Source of the DNA: Combretum micranthum
Taxonomy: Eukaryota; Streptophyta; Magnoliopsida; Myrtales; Combretaceae
Length of the DNA stretch: 64,000 nucleotides
Direction of reading: 5' to 3'
Assembly: GCA_024138025.1 (NCBI GenBank)
Contig: JAMXBD010002240.1
Span: 1-64,000, forward strand
Shown: in pieces, positions 47,691 to 61,079 of the stretch
How positions within the stretch are numbered: position 1 is the stretch's first letter
How the letters are laid out: each line of letters begins with the position of its first letter
Translations under genes and position numbers: made by a program
Notes under the pieces: model-generated
Seen by the model: only the letters and a program-made list of their open reading frames with translations
Database searches by the model: none
What the model was told of the DNA's origin: nothing

Positions 47691-48764
47691 AAACTTTATA
47701 AATTTTTGACAATATGATTCATTAATTGATCCAAGTATTATGTCATCAACATATATTTATATAACTAATATATCATCTTTATAATACTTTATAAATAAAA
47801 TTATGTCAATCGTATCTCTTTGATATCTACTTGAGATGAGACACTCACTGAGTATCTTATTCCAAGTTCTTCGTACTTGTTTCAGTTCATACGAAGGTTT
47901 TCTTAACTTAAAAACATATTTAAGCTTAAAAATATCTTCAAGTCTAAGTGGTTGTTCAACATACACTTCTTCTTTAATATAACCATTCAAAAAATGTACT
48001 TTTCACATCTATTTAAAATAACTTAAAATCCTTAAAATAAACATAAGCGAGCAAAAGACGAATAGCCTCAAGTCCAGCAACAAGTGCATATATTTCTTCA
48101 TAATCTATTCCTTCTTTTTGTGAATATTTTTTAACTACAAGACTAGCTTTATTTCTAATAATTTTTCTATCTTCATCTAATTTATTTTTAAACATCCATT
48201 TTGTGCCTATAACATATTTATTTTGAGGTCTAGTAACTAGGTTTAAAACATTATTTCTTTGAAATTGAATTAGTTCCTCTTGCATAGCATTAATGCAATT
48301 ATTATCATTTAAAGCTCTATCAATATTACTAGGTTCTATTTTAGACAACAAAGCAAAATGATTTTCAAGTTCTCATAACTTAGATCTGGTTTTTGTTTCT
48401 GATTGTATATCATCAATAATTAAACTAGGGGGATGAGATGGTTTATACTTCCATGTCTTTGAACTTTTGAGTTTATCAAAACATGTCTTTAGATTAACTT
48501 CTACTTTACTTTCTAATTTATCAAATTTTAAGGTTTCATCATATTTACTTTCTGATTTTGTCTCTGCTTTACTAGATTTTATGATTTTATATGATTTATC
48601 TTCTGATTTAGTTTCTAAAAGAGTAGAATTAGGATCATTATATTCTTTTATAGGCATAACAGATCATTATTGTCAAAATCATCTTTCACTTCATTAAGAA
48701 AATGCACATTAATAAATTCTTCAACGACTTTTGTTGTTTTACTATAAACATGATATGCTCTACT
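47690..48764 (-). pseudogene. SIRE-like copia relic (integrase end and reverse transcriptase start)
   Basis: On the minus strand from 48764 the frame reads SRAYHVYSKTTKVVEEFINV, matching the segment after the integrase core in SIRE elements. It is followed by a charged linker (48657-48373), then HPPSLIIDDIQSETKTRSKL. Reverse transcriptase starts as INAMQEELIQFQRNNV, VIGTKWMFKNKLDED and KKYSQKEGIDYEEIYALVAG (48351-48013), then NGYIKEEVYVEQPLRLED and PSYELKQVRRTWNKILSECL (47990-47757). It stops before the YVDD motif. The gypsy LTR at 48765 cuts it on the upstream side. Confidence 0.85.
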
Positions 48765-49851
48765 TGTAAACCCCCGAAAATTTCATAATTCTTAAAAATA
48801 ATCCTAGAAGTCTAATATCAAAATTCAAATCCCGAAAATCGACTCAAGATAAAAACCAAATTCTAGACCGAGTCATAACACCGGAAGCGAAACCCTAAAA
48901 ATCGAATCAAGTTAAAACTTGATCCAAAATAAGATCAAAAACGAGTTTTCTCAATCTTGAGAAAACGAGAACCCTCGAAACAAAATATAAAGTCCAACTA
49001 CGGTTTAATCAACGTCCGTACGACAATCAAATCATCTACTCAATTCCTAAGACACAAATCAAAACGATAGATCCAAATACCGCTTAACAACGAAATGATA
49101 AATCTTAAATCCTTCAGTAAAATTTTAGAATCACAATTTTCAATTTTCACCAAAAGTCAAACTGAGTCAACTCATAACCCTAGACTCGGTTAAACAATCC
49201 CGAAAACTGAAAACTATTAAATATATCACAAATAAAATAAGATAAACCATAGATATTGAGCTAAAAATATAAAACGATCAAAACTCGAAAATTATACGAT
49301 CTTACAAATGACTCAACAAAACCGGAAGTTAAACCAGAACCCTAAAAGTCAACAAAGCCTATAACAAACCTTAGTGCTTAAGATCCGACAATTCCGCATT
49401 CACAAACCCTAAAAAACGAAATTAAGTTAATAGCTTAAAATAGTTCGTAATAATATAGGGTAACATAAAAAAATAAGATTCGCGAATTTCGAGTGTCCTT
49501 CGGACTCAAACGGGATCAGTGCTCGAAAAGCGTGTCCCGGAGCTCGGAATATTAAAAATATTCCGTTTATACCAATAGACTCGTAAAAATACAATGATTC
49601 CAAAAATATCAGTTTTTGAATTTTTCGGTAGCTAAAAATTACAGATATCGCATTATTACGCGTATTTTTATTACTACCGATACTTTAATTGTCTAGTCTA
49701 TTATTCATAGTACTTTTCTACTATTCATTACTATTTCACTATCTCTATTTTTTCTTAAATCTTTTTCTTACACCTACATATCTATTTTCTTACTTTTTTC
49801 ATTTCCAATACAACTTTACACATCACTTCTTTATTACACAACAAATCTCTA

Positions 49852-49867
49852 CCCCCCCCCCCCCCCC
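49852..49867 (+). repeat. Poly-C tract of 16
   Basis: An uninterrupted run of 16 C's lies about 95 bases upstream of the TATA box. Length may be inexact because homopolymers are prone to sequencing error. Confidence 0.8.
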
Positions 49868-49960
49868 TCCCTAAGTACCAAACCGGTGCCCCCCCTCTCT
49901 CTTCCAACAATTTTTCTTTTTCAATTTATTTTATTATATCCAAAATTCACTCCAAAAATT

Positions 49961-49970
49961 CTATAAATAC
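49961..49970 (+). promoter_or_regulatory. TATA box of the 5' LTR
   Basis: CTATAAATAC is preceded by 'ccaaaaatt' and followed about 25-35 bases later by 'tctttcacacaattc'. The same motif occurs in other members of the family. Confidence 0.6.
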
Positions 49971-51929
49971 TTCATTCCTCTTTCATTCTTTCACACAATT
50001 CATTCTACTACCAAAACTCTCTCAAATTCACTACACAAACTCTCTCCATAAACTTTTTCTCTACCAAAAACTCTCTTTCATCAAATACTCACAAGAATTT
50101 CCCTTTATACAATACAACTACCATTTCTCCATAACCACATAACCATACATTCACTACCATCTTTATACCACAAAAATGTCTTAGGTAAAATTTTCTTTCA
50201 ACCATTTAATTATCCATGTCATGTAACTTAGTATGACTATGGTGTTGTTTTGAAACTCATATGAGTAGTAAAAGCAACAACATGTTCATGTTTTGTTCTT
50301 GTACATAAGCTTTCTATTTTATTATGTTGTTATTATCATTGTTATTATTTGCTTCTAATCTAACTTATATTATGTATATTATGTATATATATTTATTTAG
50401 AGCATATAAACTCATTTGTTATTTATTTACTTTCAAGTTATGCAATTCATTTATTTCATGTTATTTTTAAGACTAGTCTTTGTAGTCTTAGACTTGTCCA
50501 TATCAAGTCAAAACAATCTTTTATTTATTTTCTTTAATCTTTCGGAACTAGTCCATTCTTAGTCCCGGGACGCCTTGATAAAGCTAAGGCTCCAATACTT
50601 GATCAGAGATACCCTGATGAAGCTAAGGTTCCCAATACTTGATATTTTATTTTCTTGCTCATTATTTACTTCTAGTATTTTCTTATGTTCCTGTTACTTT
50701 ATATGCTCATGATACTTGCATCTACATAATGTTAATGTCTCAACTAATCTAAAATTAGAATTTTACTTTACTAAATGAACTCAAAGCTAGATTTTCAATT
50801 ATAAGATTTATCACAAAATCATGAAGTTATTATCAACAACATAAAAATTAGAGTTTTCTCAACGTTTCTTAAATATCAAAGATAGATTACAAGGAAACAT
50901 AAGAAATAAATATTTTCTTTGATATATGTTAACTTAAGTAAATAATTTATTAATATTAAAAGTTTTACAAAAGCTTAAGATTTATCTTTTAAACTTCATA
51001 ATAAAACTAAAAAAATAACTAGTTTTCAAGTCAAGAATAAAATCAACTCATAAAGTTATGAACCCACTTAGGAAAAATAATGATTTTCAAATTTCTAAAA
51101 AGAAGGAACTCATTTTCAAAAGAATATAATAATGGATTTTATCAATAAAGATAATTCTTTTCAAAAGAAATGAAAGAACAAGTTTTAGAAGCAAAGCTTA
51201 TATTTTAGAAATGAATATAAGAAGACAAGACTCATTTTCTAAAAACCATCCTAAATACAAATTATGAAAAGGTTTTCATCAACTTAATATACTTTTGATA
51301 AATTTGATCTTTAATCACTAGGAGTGAAATTTATGCAAGACTAAAGGTTAAAGAAAATTTAACTTGTTTTGAAAAAAAGAATGAAGAAAATAAAATAAGA
51401 ATATACTCGAATGATAACAACCTATGAAAATATAAAAGTTTCTTCAAAAGACTTGAAACAAAATTGCCGAAGCTAAAGGTTTAATAAATCAAAATGAATT
51501 ATTTTATGAAATAAATTGTTGAGACACTACCATTAGAAATTTTGCATATAAAGTGAGTTTATCTATATACTCGAAGGATTTATCAATTATATATATATAT
51601 ATATATATGTTTACTAAAGGATTTTTGAATAAAGTTGAGTTAGAAAATGGATTTGCAAAAGTTTAGAAAAATTCGTTTTAAATTGTACCTAACGTTTTTG
51701 GAACCCAAACGACCTTTTATGACTAAGATAACCTTAGAAATGGATAGATCTTTTCGAATAGGTAGGAAACGGTATATATATGCGAATTCCGAGTTAAAAT
51801 AAGCAAGTTATGGCCATTTTAAATTGGAATTTCTTCTTATACGATTTTACCGCGATTTTAAGTAAAGTTTAGAATCTCCAAGAGTAGAAATTTCATGAAA
51901 GACTGATCCTAGGTATTTCTTTTGTCTAG

Positions 51930-51996
51930 GTGACGAAAGATACGAGATTACCCTACTCGAGGATTACTACGACTAAGAAGATAGCGAAATGGACGA
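51930..51996 (+). other. Exon-like segment with DYYD micro-ORF in the 5' LTR
   Basis: The acceptor-like TTTTGTCTAG ends at 51929, and the donor-like GACGA/GTGAGT lies at 51997. The frame reads GDERYEITLLEDYYD and ends in TAA at 51974-51976. A candidate upstream donor is CTTAG/GTAAAA near 50184. This copy is inside the element with the best-preserved structure. Confidence 0.5.
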
Positions 51997-53119
51997 GTGA
52001 GTTATTCCTCCTAATTCCGTTACCTTGCTTGTGCTTGTAAAGTAGTAGCATTAGTGTACTAAAAAAAGATAAAAATGGATATATATCTGGGGAATTCGGG
52101 ATTATGTGTATATACGTGATTCTTATTTATGCGTGAAAAGAGAATTAAGAATATCGCAACTTCGAATTGTTTGTTTAAATAATTTTGTTTACTTACTTGT
52201 ATGCCTGTTTATTGTTTGCGAAATTAATTGATCGCCCCTAATAAACCTTAATAAGGTTTGGCTTAAGAAAAATAAAACGCTCATGCATAGCATCCATCGA
52301 GTCACATCTATTTCAGAAGGCTGCTACTCTACGCGTAGAGTTGGATTGGCTGTGATCGTGCGGTGCCACGGGTCCATGTTCCTTTTTGGAGAATCCAAAT
52401 CGCTCGAGAAAAGCGACTCTAGGTTCGGAGCCGAGCCAACCGAATGCTGTGGGTGAGGACCTGAGGACTAGCAGTAGAAGGTTGAGGACCTTCAACCCCG
52501 ATTCCCTAACCTTTGATACGGAGGGATAAATCCGTTCTATATATGGTTTCCGGATAACTATATATATTTGCGTAATCATGTGGTTGTTGCATTGTATGCA
52601 TAGCATATGTGTGAAAATCTAAATGAACTTGTTTGATTATATGATGCGAATAAAAAGGAATATCTCACTAAGCTAGTTGTAGCTTATACTCTTATAGATT
52701 TTGTTGAAACAAGTATACTCGTGGCTTAAATTGAGGATCATGACATTAAGAAGTCATGGAAGGATGATTAAGCTTCTATGAAGGAGATGAAATCATAAGA
52801 TGAAGTAATTTTGTAAGGTTCTTTATATGTAATGACCTATATGATTAGTGATGTATTTTTTTTAAAGATAATGGAGGGATATGCCCATAAGAATTGAAAT
52901 GTAATATGTATGTTTTTATGATAAGTATTCTTTTTACCTTGTTACTTATTTATTATCAATATAAATTGTGCTACTCCGATGCATTCCCTTGGTTGTGATG
53001 TACGCCTTGTACATGATATGGAAGCTTTCGCGTGACTAAGGTAATCATTCCTAGGCTTTAGTATTGTATACGGTGGACTGCCACATTTAGGGTACCTCTT
53101 GGGGCGTAACAGTTTAAGT

Positions 53120-53131
53120 TGGTATCAGAGC
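53120..53131 (+). other. Primer binding site (initiator-Met tRNA)
   Basis: TGGTATCAGAGC lies eight bases after the 5' LTR. It is an exact match to the common plant retrotransposon site for initiator Met tRNA. Confidence 0.93.
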
Positions 53132-53649
53132 AACAAGGTTTTGGGAATTAAGAAAAAGAAGAGTAGAAGGATAGATTGATAGGATTTGATCTTATGTTTA
53201 AGAATCCTTATGTCTAATAGTAGAACTCTATCTTGGAGAATATTAGAAGAAGGCAGGAAATACTTATACAAGAATCGGAGGATATTTAGTAAGATATGAA
53301 ATGAAAGTATCACATGAAGAGGATTTACCCTAGGATGTTGACCAAGATTGACAAAGGTAGAAATGACTTGGAGAGAGAACATAGCAGAACAATATGGAGA
53401 AAACATGATGGAGACTTAGAATTTAGATATAGAATGAATATAGTAAGCTTACCTTAGCAGGATCAATGAGCCTTAATGCATGGTAACCCTATTCAAGACC
53501 AATTAAGAGCAAGATAAGCATAATGCCTCTTTTATAGTAAGACCCTTAGGTAAATAACATTAAGTACCTACGTTAACCTTTAAATTTGTTCGTTAACCTT
53601 TAAATCAGACGAACAAAAATCTTTAACGCTTCTCTTTTCCTTAAAAACA

Positions 53650-54535
53650 AATAACATGTGCGTAAAACTCGAAATAAAGAAAATATCTAATACGACCGCT
53701 TCGTTTGGTTCTAGGAAGCTACCCGAGGAAATTATGCCACGATCAAGCATCCCTCTCGAAGTACAACAGGAACAAGGAGCACCCCCACCACAAGATCTAA
53801 CTCAAGAACTCTTGGCCACCATAAGACGTCTAGAAGAGACAATAAGAGCATACATACAACAAGCACTCATAACCTCTGCACCCGCTCTGGTTATAAGACC
53901 CCAACTAGGAGCAACACCAGTAGCACAAGTGTCTTCCTTCATGGCCAATCCAGAACCCCAGGCTAAGAAGCATAAACAACTCCAACCTCTTAAGGATTTC
54001 GTAACCCCTAAGGTCAAATGCTGAAAGTGTGAAGGAAAAAATTTCCCCCAAAGTTGCTCACGACTGCAGCACAGGTGTTACTTCTGTGGAAACAACGATC
54101 ATAAAATCTTTAATTGTCCTAAGAAGAATGGCACGATCTATTCTGGTTATGCAAAGGGAAGACACAGTGCCAACAATTACCCAACAACAATAAGGAAATG
54201 CTACGTATGTAGCGTCTCATCTGTAGGACCAAGAATTACCCCGCAAATGCCAAGGAAACGTGGTACATGTGCAAGGTGTGGTACCTCTATGTGCGCAAAG
54301 ATCTAAAGTCGCAAGGTTTATGGGATGACCCCACCAAAGGAGATGACCCATCCAAGAAAAATATGGAACTTCGTCTAGAATCCGACCACAAAATCTCCCC
54401 ATAAGGAAAAGAAAAAGCTCCTGATAATGAAGATGATGGATCAAGTAATCAAGGAAATGTTCATACCCTGTGAAGAGCAATTCGAAGCAGGGACGGAAGC
54501 TAAACCTCCTGTAAAAGCCTTAATATACCGATAGG
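53650..54535 (+). pseudogene. Gag-like module 1 with one zinc knuckle
   Basis: The open part reads MPRSSIPLEVQQEQGAPPPQ (from about 53732), then a helical-looking segment LTQELLATIRRLEETIRAYI, and ends at a stop after FVTPKVKC (about 54021). Beyond the stop, the frame continues with LQHRCYFCGNNDHKIFNCPK, which holds a full C-X2-C-X4-H-X4-C knuckle at about 54079-54120. The order resembles module 2 (LQHKCYYCG), so one is probably a partial duplicate. It lacks the capsid-like WE..F segment. Confidence 0.6.
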
Positions 54536-54949
54536 AGTAAAGCTTTTGTAAAAGATTAACGATGATGTATATGTTGTCTGCGTAATGATTTGAAATTTCA
54601 ATTATGTTTTGCATCCTTTCTTTGAACTTTTGTAAAGGAAGAATTTAAGTCTTCCTTTTGTTTTCATGTATTTATTTTAATGATATGAATTTCCTTTTAT
54701 TATGATTTCAGTCAATTTTCAATATTTCTTCTATATATACATTTACTCATTTCCGTACTCGTTTGCTATTAGCATATTTCTCGAATGTTTTTTTCGAAAA
54801 ACGTCTAAGACTTAATAAAGTTTAGAATCTCACACTAGCTAATAAAACCTGTAGAACAAATAGGAGATGCACTCGTGCACAACACAACCGAGAAATACCC
54901 CCTGTAGAACCTAAACCTAGAGGGACCTCAACGACCAAATCAACCAAGA

Positions 54950-56081
54950 ATGGATCAAGCTAACATCGAACAACTTGCCAACCTCATAAGGAATTTCGCA
55001 CAACAGGCTCATGCTATGCCTACACCGGTACCTGCACAAGAAGCGGCACCCGAAGTTCCAACGCCATCGATTGAAACAGCACCAGCTGAGCCGCCATTAC
55101 CAAAACCTTATCAGAGTATGTTGCCAGAGTTCATTAAGTGCAATCGATATTTTGATGGAGCTTTTGGAAAACCTGATGAAGCCGAGGATTGGTTAGCACG
55201 AATAGAGCGATCTTTAATGCTTTTGAAGTGCCACAACACCTTCAGCTTACATATGGTACTTTTATGCTGAGGTTCAATGCAAGATATGGTGGGAATCCAA
55301 AAGTAGGAGCTACTACCACCAATCACATGGGAGACATTTAGGCATGAATTCTTGGAGAACTTTTTCCCTGGAAGCTTGAAATCCAATATAGTGTAGATTT
55401 CTAAGTATTTCTCAAGGAGGTCGTAGTCTTGAACAATATGAAACAAGTTCAGTAAGCTGTTACAATATGCCCCCAATCATATAAGAATAGTGAGAGCTCA
55501 AGAGGCAAGTCTTCTTAGGAGGATTGGATGAAGACCTTCATATCAAGTTGATAGAATTTGACATCAAAGATTTTCGAGAACTAGTAGAAAGAGCACGAAT
55601 TGTGGATGGTGCTAAGAAAAGGAGAAAGACAGAAGGAAATGTCATGATAATTGAGGAGGAATCTATAAGTGAACCTAGCCTAAGCCTCAAAGTCAATGAG
55701 CTCAAAACATCAGTCAGCCCAAGTAGAAAGAAGGATAAAAAGAAACCGGATACCCAATGTTGGAAATGCAAAAAGGGACATCAACCAAGACAGTATCCTA
55801 AGTTACAACACAAGTGTTACTACTGCGGGAGTCCGAATCACAAAGTCATGAGATGTCCAAAGAAAACCTCTGCCACCTATCTGATCTGTAATGAGCCAGG
55901 ACATATTGCCAAGCAGTGCCCTAAGAAGAAGGATACAAATAACAGCAGGATCGGGAGATACCCAGCAATACCCCCACAAGAAGTACGTGTGTACAACTTA
56001 CAAGGACAATGGGTTTGCGAAGAAGCCAACCAAGCAATAGAATTCGATGTTTTGGAAGAGGACGATAGTCACGAATACTAG
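54950..56081 (+). pseudogene. Gag module 2 with zinc knuckles
   Basis: Retrotransposon Gag packages the RNA genome in virus-like particles in the cell. The frame starts MDQANIEQLANLIRNFAQQA, runs through a Pro/Ala-rich part, then FDGAFGKPDEAEDWLARIER, the start of the gag domain. A frameshift near 55240 and stops break the middle, where PITWETFRHEFLENFFPGSL is recognisable. The C-terminal 185 codons (55524-56081) are open. They include a basic region and three knuckle-like motifs: CWKCKKGHQPRQYP (last Cys missing), CYYCGSPNHKVMRC (complete) and YLICNEPGHIAKQC (first Cys missing). No protease follows. Confidence 0.85.
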
Positions 56082-56935
56082 TCGATATCAGGTTACCCTT
56101 AGATGATGAATTTCTTGTTATACCGCTTGGACTAAAGGAACAATTTGCTAGTAATGACCATAGATTATGTAATCATCACCTTTTTTCCCTAATACGAAAT
56201 GAATAAATATATGATCGACAAAAATTTAGCACGTATCAAAAGAAGAAAGCAAATCAATTGCCATCTATCTTGAACACACCAAAAACAAAGTATATCAAGA
56301 GCTTAACTATTACCGCCTAAAGCCTATAACCAGTGATGATAAAATCTCAGCAAACAATTTCCAGATTTTTCATCTTGATCTCAACCTTATCAAGATGATA
56401 ACGTATATAATAAAACAACAATATCTTTAAGAATGGAACGAGTATGAACTTTGCGTATTTTATATGTGCATGTCGTATATATATACTCACGTAAGAATGG
56501 GAAAGCGAATTCACAACCTTCCTTTGTTAAGTGAATGTACCAGTGTCGTTTCATATTGAGTCGTCATCAGTTCAAAAATAGAGTCAAGTCAAAATCGTCA
56601 GTCATCTGTCGTGTTGGTCGAGTGTGAAATTCTTCAAAAGGGTCAAGTAAAGTGAAGGTTGAAAGTCACTAAAACCAAATCTTATTGATTTTATATATGC
56701 TATATTGCATAAAGTATTAAACGCACAAGATTAATGAAGTTCCAATATTACCGACTAAAGATACATGAGAAATAGAAATTACGAAAGAAGAAATTAAAAA
56801 ACAACGATAGACTCCCAAACCCTTTTGTGGAAGTGAAACTAAGGAAACGACATAATGAAATCATAATACCATTCCAACAAATAAATGTGAGACAAAATTT
56901 CCAAATATCACGAATATTGATGAATTACGACATAC
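56082..56935 (+). other. Internal region after gag, no recognised coding
   Basis: The first bases may continue a polyprotein (VISGYP-like, then stops), but no protease or reverse-transcriptase motif was found in any frame I read. The region ends at the target duplication catac (56931-56935). Confidence 0.55.
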
Positions 56936-57535
56936 TGTCACGCCCCAGTGGGTACCCTAAACATGACAGTCTGCCACACTCAATATTAAAGCTTAAGTAT
57001 GACAACCTTAGTCATTTCCAAAAGCTTTTATATTAAGTGTAAGGCTTACTTTCACAATTTCAGAGGACCATATATGGAATAATGAAGTTCAAGGAGATAT
57101 AAAAACATATTAAGAAAAGAGGATTCCCAATAACTTTTTGTTTAGGCAAAGAATTTACAAGCTTAAGGGTAATTCCTAAACTACTAATTTATTATATACA
57201 TATTTTCATGCTAAACTTAAGCTAAACTTTATCCAGATTTCTAATGTTTAAAAGGGATTACCTGCCCACATGGTCCACGTGGCCTTAACCATAAGTACGG
57301 AAACTGCAAAATATAGCTATCGGGGTATAAGCTAATAGGCTTAGTGAGAACTATTTCCATAAATAACTTCTTGTAACAAGATTCAAACAAGTTGGTTAAT
57401 CACACATATGTAATGCATCAAACACGTGGGCAAACAATCATATAGCTTTCCGGGAACTATATGTTGAATGGATTTACGCCCTCCATTCGGGGTTTGGTGA
57501 TACTCAAAACAAGTAGTTTTATAATAGAAAATTTA

Positions 57536-57650
57536 AGCTTGCGAGCACACATCGCCAAGCATTCAATAAAAACTTTCATACTTGCGAGCACTCATCGCCA
57601 AGTATTAATCAAAACTTTTATACTTGCGAGCACTCATCGCCAAGTATTCC
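57536..57650. repeat. Minisatellite of about 43 bp, three units
   Basis: Three units share 'cttgcgagcac(t/a)catcgccaagtatt' and an A/T-rich tail. Related 'ccgccaagc' words continue to about 57740. The units are unrelated to the minisatellite at the matching place of the sister LTR. Confidence 0.85.
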
Positions 57651-58059
57651 GAACCTACTTGATTTGACCTTGCTTTCGGATCAACCGCCAAGCATATTCC
57701 ATTAAGCCGCCAAGCAATCGCTTTCGGATCTTCCGCCAAGTGTTGCTTTCGACATGAGCCTACTATCCTTCTCACCCAAGGATAATAACCCAACCATGTA
57801 ATGTGACTCACTTCGTGGTATGCATGAGTTCATTAATTTATAAAGTCATAACATAATTATTTTCAACTTTATGGTGATCAAGGAATTTCACACAAATCAA
57901 TATTATACTAAAACAATCACTTAGAACAATTCGGGCTTCGATATTCTTAGAATTCTTTCAAGGAATTATTTTACATGCATATCGGTTTATCTTTTCCTAA
58001 CTCTAGTGCAACTAATTTACAAGCACAACAAGTGTAGCATTTAATGGAAATAAACTCAC

Positions 58060-58153
58060 GATGCCATTGTCGTCTATTCCTCTAAGCGGATGAGTCGTTC
58101 ACACACTCCACTTAATCGTAATCTCGGGGTAAGAAATCCTTCCTCGGGGTCAC
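58060..58153 (-). other. Exon-like segment, shifted copy
   Basis: On the minus strand an acceptor-like GGTTAG precedes, and GTGAGT follows. The frame starts GDPEEGFLTP. A deletion relative to the sister copy at 13294-13392 removes the DYYD codons. Confidence 0.42.
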
Positions 58154-59956
58154 CTAACCAAAGAAAATACCCATAATGAGTTTTTCTTGAAGATTTTCTT
58201 GAATTTTGACAAAACAATGTCAAAGAACGTCAAAGTTCGTATAGAAGAATGTTCCAACTTAAAATGGCCATAACTTGGTCATTTTAACTCGGAATCGCGC
58301 ATATAATATACCGATTTCTATCTACTCGAAAAGATCTACCCATTTCTAAAATTATTTCCCACAAACAAAGCCATATAGGCTCCGAAAAACTGTGACAAAA
58401 TTCACCACGGATTTTAAGTAAAAACAACTTTGGTTCAAGAAATCAAAATTTGTTTGATAAATACTTAGTTATCTATATAGTTGAAAAATTCTCTTTTTAT
58501 AACTATATAACTCATATTTAAGCATGCTCAAGTGTTTGTTGTCCAAATTATTTTTCTTAAGTAAAACAATGTCGGTTTGAAGCTTTTCGGAAATTGTTTT
58601 GTGAATTTCTTTGAAATGAATACCTTGTTTTCTTTATTTTCTAAAAACGTTTTATGTTGGTTTTATTTATCTTTTCTAAGTGACTTTTGAAAATAAAATT
58701 TTCTACTTTCTAAGTTACACTAATAATATTTGAAGTTTTCTAGAAAATATGCTTTTCATTTTTCTTGTGTAAATTCCTTTGTTTACTTGTTTTGGCAAAA
58801 ATCTTTACTTGACTCATTCTTTTTCTCATGTCTCATTTTCAAATAATTACCCATGCATGAAAATTTGGTTTCTTTATAAAACAAAGTGGAACAATTAAGG
58901 ACTTTTTGTAGAAAAACTAATTTCTATAATTCTATTATTTTCTCTTGTAACTTGAAAAAAAATAACTTTATTATTTTCAAACATAAATTTTCTTTGCCTA
59001 TTTGTTTGCAAAGGTCTTTATTTAAAATTTCCTTAGTTCTCCATCTTATTTTCTTTCTTTATGAAAACAACCATTTTTGTCAACAAAATATTTTCTTTTG
59101 AAAAGCAAGTAGAGTAACAAAGATTTAACTAGCTTTTTAAGTAAAAATAGTTTCTAAATTCATAGTGAATTCTTTTTGTAACTTGAAAATGAATGAGTTT
59201 ATTTTTGTTATCTTATATTTTTGTTTCACAAAACTTATTCCTAAGTGACAAAAGCCTTCTTTTATTTATTATCTTTAGAAAATAAACTTTTGGACAACAA
59301 TCTAAATGAACATGATTATGAGAATAATAATAAACAAAATAACATAAAGCATAAATAATAAAGTCAAGTATTGGAGTCTTAGCTTTTTCAAGGCTCCCGG
59401 GACTAAGAAATAAACTAGTCCCATAAAGAAATAAAATGAAAGAAGAAAAGCTTGTTTTGACTTGATGAGGACAAGTCTAAGACTAGAGACTAGTCTTATT
59501 TCAACAAGGAATAAATAAATAAATTGCAATGGAAAAATAAATAAATTGCTTTGCATGAAATAAATAAATTGCAAGTGAGCTTATATGCTCTAAAGAATAT
59601 GTATATGTAGATATATAAACAATAATAAATCAACATAAACATAAATGGATTGGCATGAACAAGAACAATACATGAACATAATGTAGTTTCCACAACTTGT
59701 AGTATTTGGAAACTCACACTATGGTCATGTAAAGTTACATGACATGAAGAAGAAGAAAGAATTATAAATGGGTTACCTAAAGAAGACTTTGATGGTTATG
59801 TGGTTATGGGTTTTTGTTGTTGGTGGAAGTTGTTGTGGAATTATTTTGAGAGAGTTTTGAGATAGTAACTTGAGAGAACTTTGAGAGGAAAATTGAGAGA
59901 GTTTTGGTATGAATTTGTGGGTAGTGAATGTGTGAAAGAAGTGAAAGAGGAGGGGG

Positions 59957-59966
59957 GTATTTATAG
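59957..59966 (-). promoter_or_regulatory. TATA box of the solo LTR at 56936-60659
   Basis: gtatttatag on the + strand is CTATAAATAC on the minus strand. Confidence 0.55.
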
Positions 59967-60720
59967 GAAAATGTGGAGTGATTTTTGTGTGATTAAATAA
60001 ATAAAATTGAAACAAATTGAGGGGAGAGGGGAAGGCGCCGGCCATGCTTGAAAGGGGAAGTTGATTTATTTTTGTGACTTTTAATAAATAAAGATGTAAT
60101 GTGTAAATAGATGTGATATAAAGTTATGGGAAAGGTAAAAAGTTAAGATTATAGGTTATGTAGAGTGTAAGAGTAGGTGTAAGAAAAAGTAGAGATAAAA
60201 GAATAGTGTAGAATAGTAATGAATAGTGTAATGTAAAGTAGATATGACAATTAAAGTACCGGTAGTAAGAAAATACGCGTATAATAGCTATATCTGTTAT
60301 TTTTACTTACCGAAAAATTATGAAATGATATTTTTGGAAAACTTATATTTTTACGAGTCTAACGGTGTATTCGGAATATTTTTACTATTCCGGGCTTCCG
60401 GACACGTTTTTCAAGAACTGTGTCCGATCGGGTTCGAAGGACACTCGAATTTCGCGAAACTGAAATTTTTATGAAACCTATGGTTATTACGGACTATTCG
60501 AGCTAATTATCCCAACTTCGTTTTTCCGGGCTAAAGAAAACGGCAATGCCGGATTTAGATTGACACGGTAAACTAGGGTTTTGTTGACCTTTAAGGTTTC
60601 GTTTGACTTCCGGTTATGGTTTTATGCTAAACCGATTCCGAAAATTTTAGGGGTTTACACATACAATTTCTCATCAAGTTCTAAAAACCTACGTACGCAT
60701 AACAAGTTTTGAGGACAAAA

Positions 60721-60741
60721 CTTTCTTTAAGGTGGGTAGGT
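60721..60741 (+). other. Polypurine tract of the gypsy element
   Basis: 'taaggtgggtaggt' touches the start of the 3' LTR. The upstream 'gttttgaggacaaaac' is a common sequence before the tract in plant gypsy elements. Confidence 0.75.
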
Positions 60742-61079
60742 TGTAAACCCCCGAAAATTTCATAATTCTTAAAAATAATCCTAGAAGTCTAATATCAAAA
60801 TTCAAATCCCGAAAATCGACACAAGATAAAAACCAAATTCTAGACCGAGTCACAACATCGGAAGCGAAACCCTAAAAATCGAATCAAGTTAAAACCTGAT
60901 CCAAAATAAGATAAAAAACGAGTTTTCTCAATCTTGAGAAAACGAGAACACTTGAAACAAAATATAAAGTCCAACTACCGGTTTAATCAACGTCCGTACG
61001 ACAATGAAATCATCTACCCAATTCCTAAAACACAAATCAAAACGATAGATCCAAATACCGCTTAACAATGAAATGATAA

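Larger units (their letters stand above)
48765..53111 (+). repeat. 5' LTR of the gypsy element (4347 bp)
   Basis: It starts TGTAAACCCCCGAAAATTTC and ends CTTGGGGCGTAACA. It matches the 3' LTR at 60742-61079 and 63794-64000 closely. It is related, in opposite orientation, to the solo LTRs at 12134-15957 and 56936-60659. Confidence 0.93.
56936..60659 (-). mobile_element. Solo LTR of the TGTAAACCCC gypsy family (3724 bp)
   Basis: It starts TGTCACGCCCC and ends GGGGTTTACA on the + strand. A perfect target duplication catac lies at 56931-56935 and 60660-60664. It is a close sister of 12134-15957. It is inserted in the internal region of the gypsy element, just upstream of its polypurine tract, in opposite orientation. 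Confidence 0.94.

Noticed and set aside
55524..56081. Host CCHC zinc-finger gene
   Set aside because: It lies between an LTR with a primer site and a polypurine tract, and is preceded by gag-domain sequence. It is the C-terminus of Gag.
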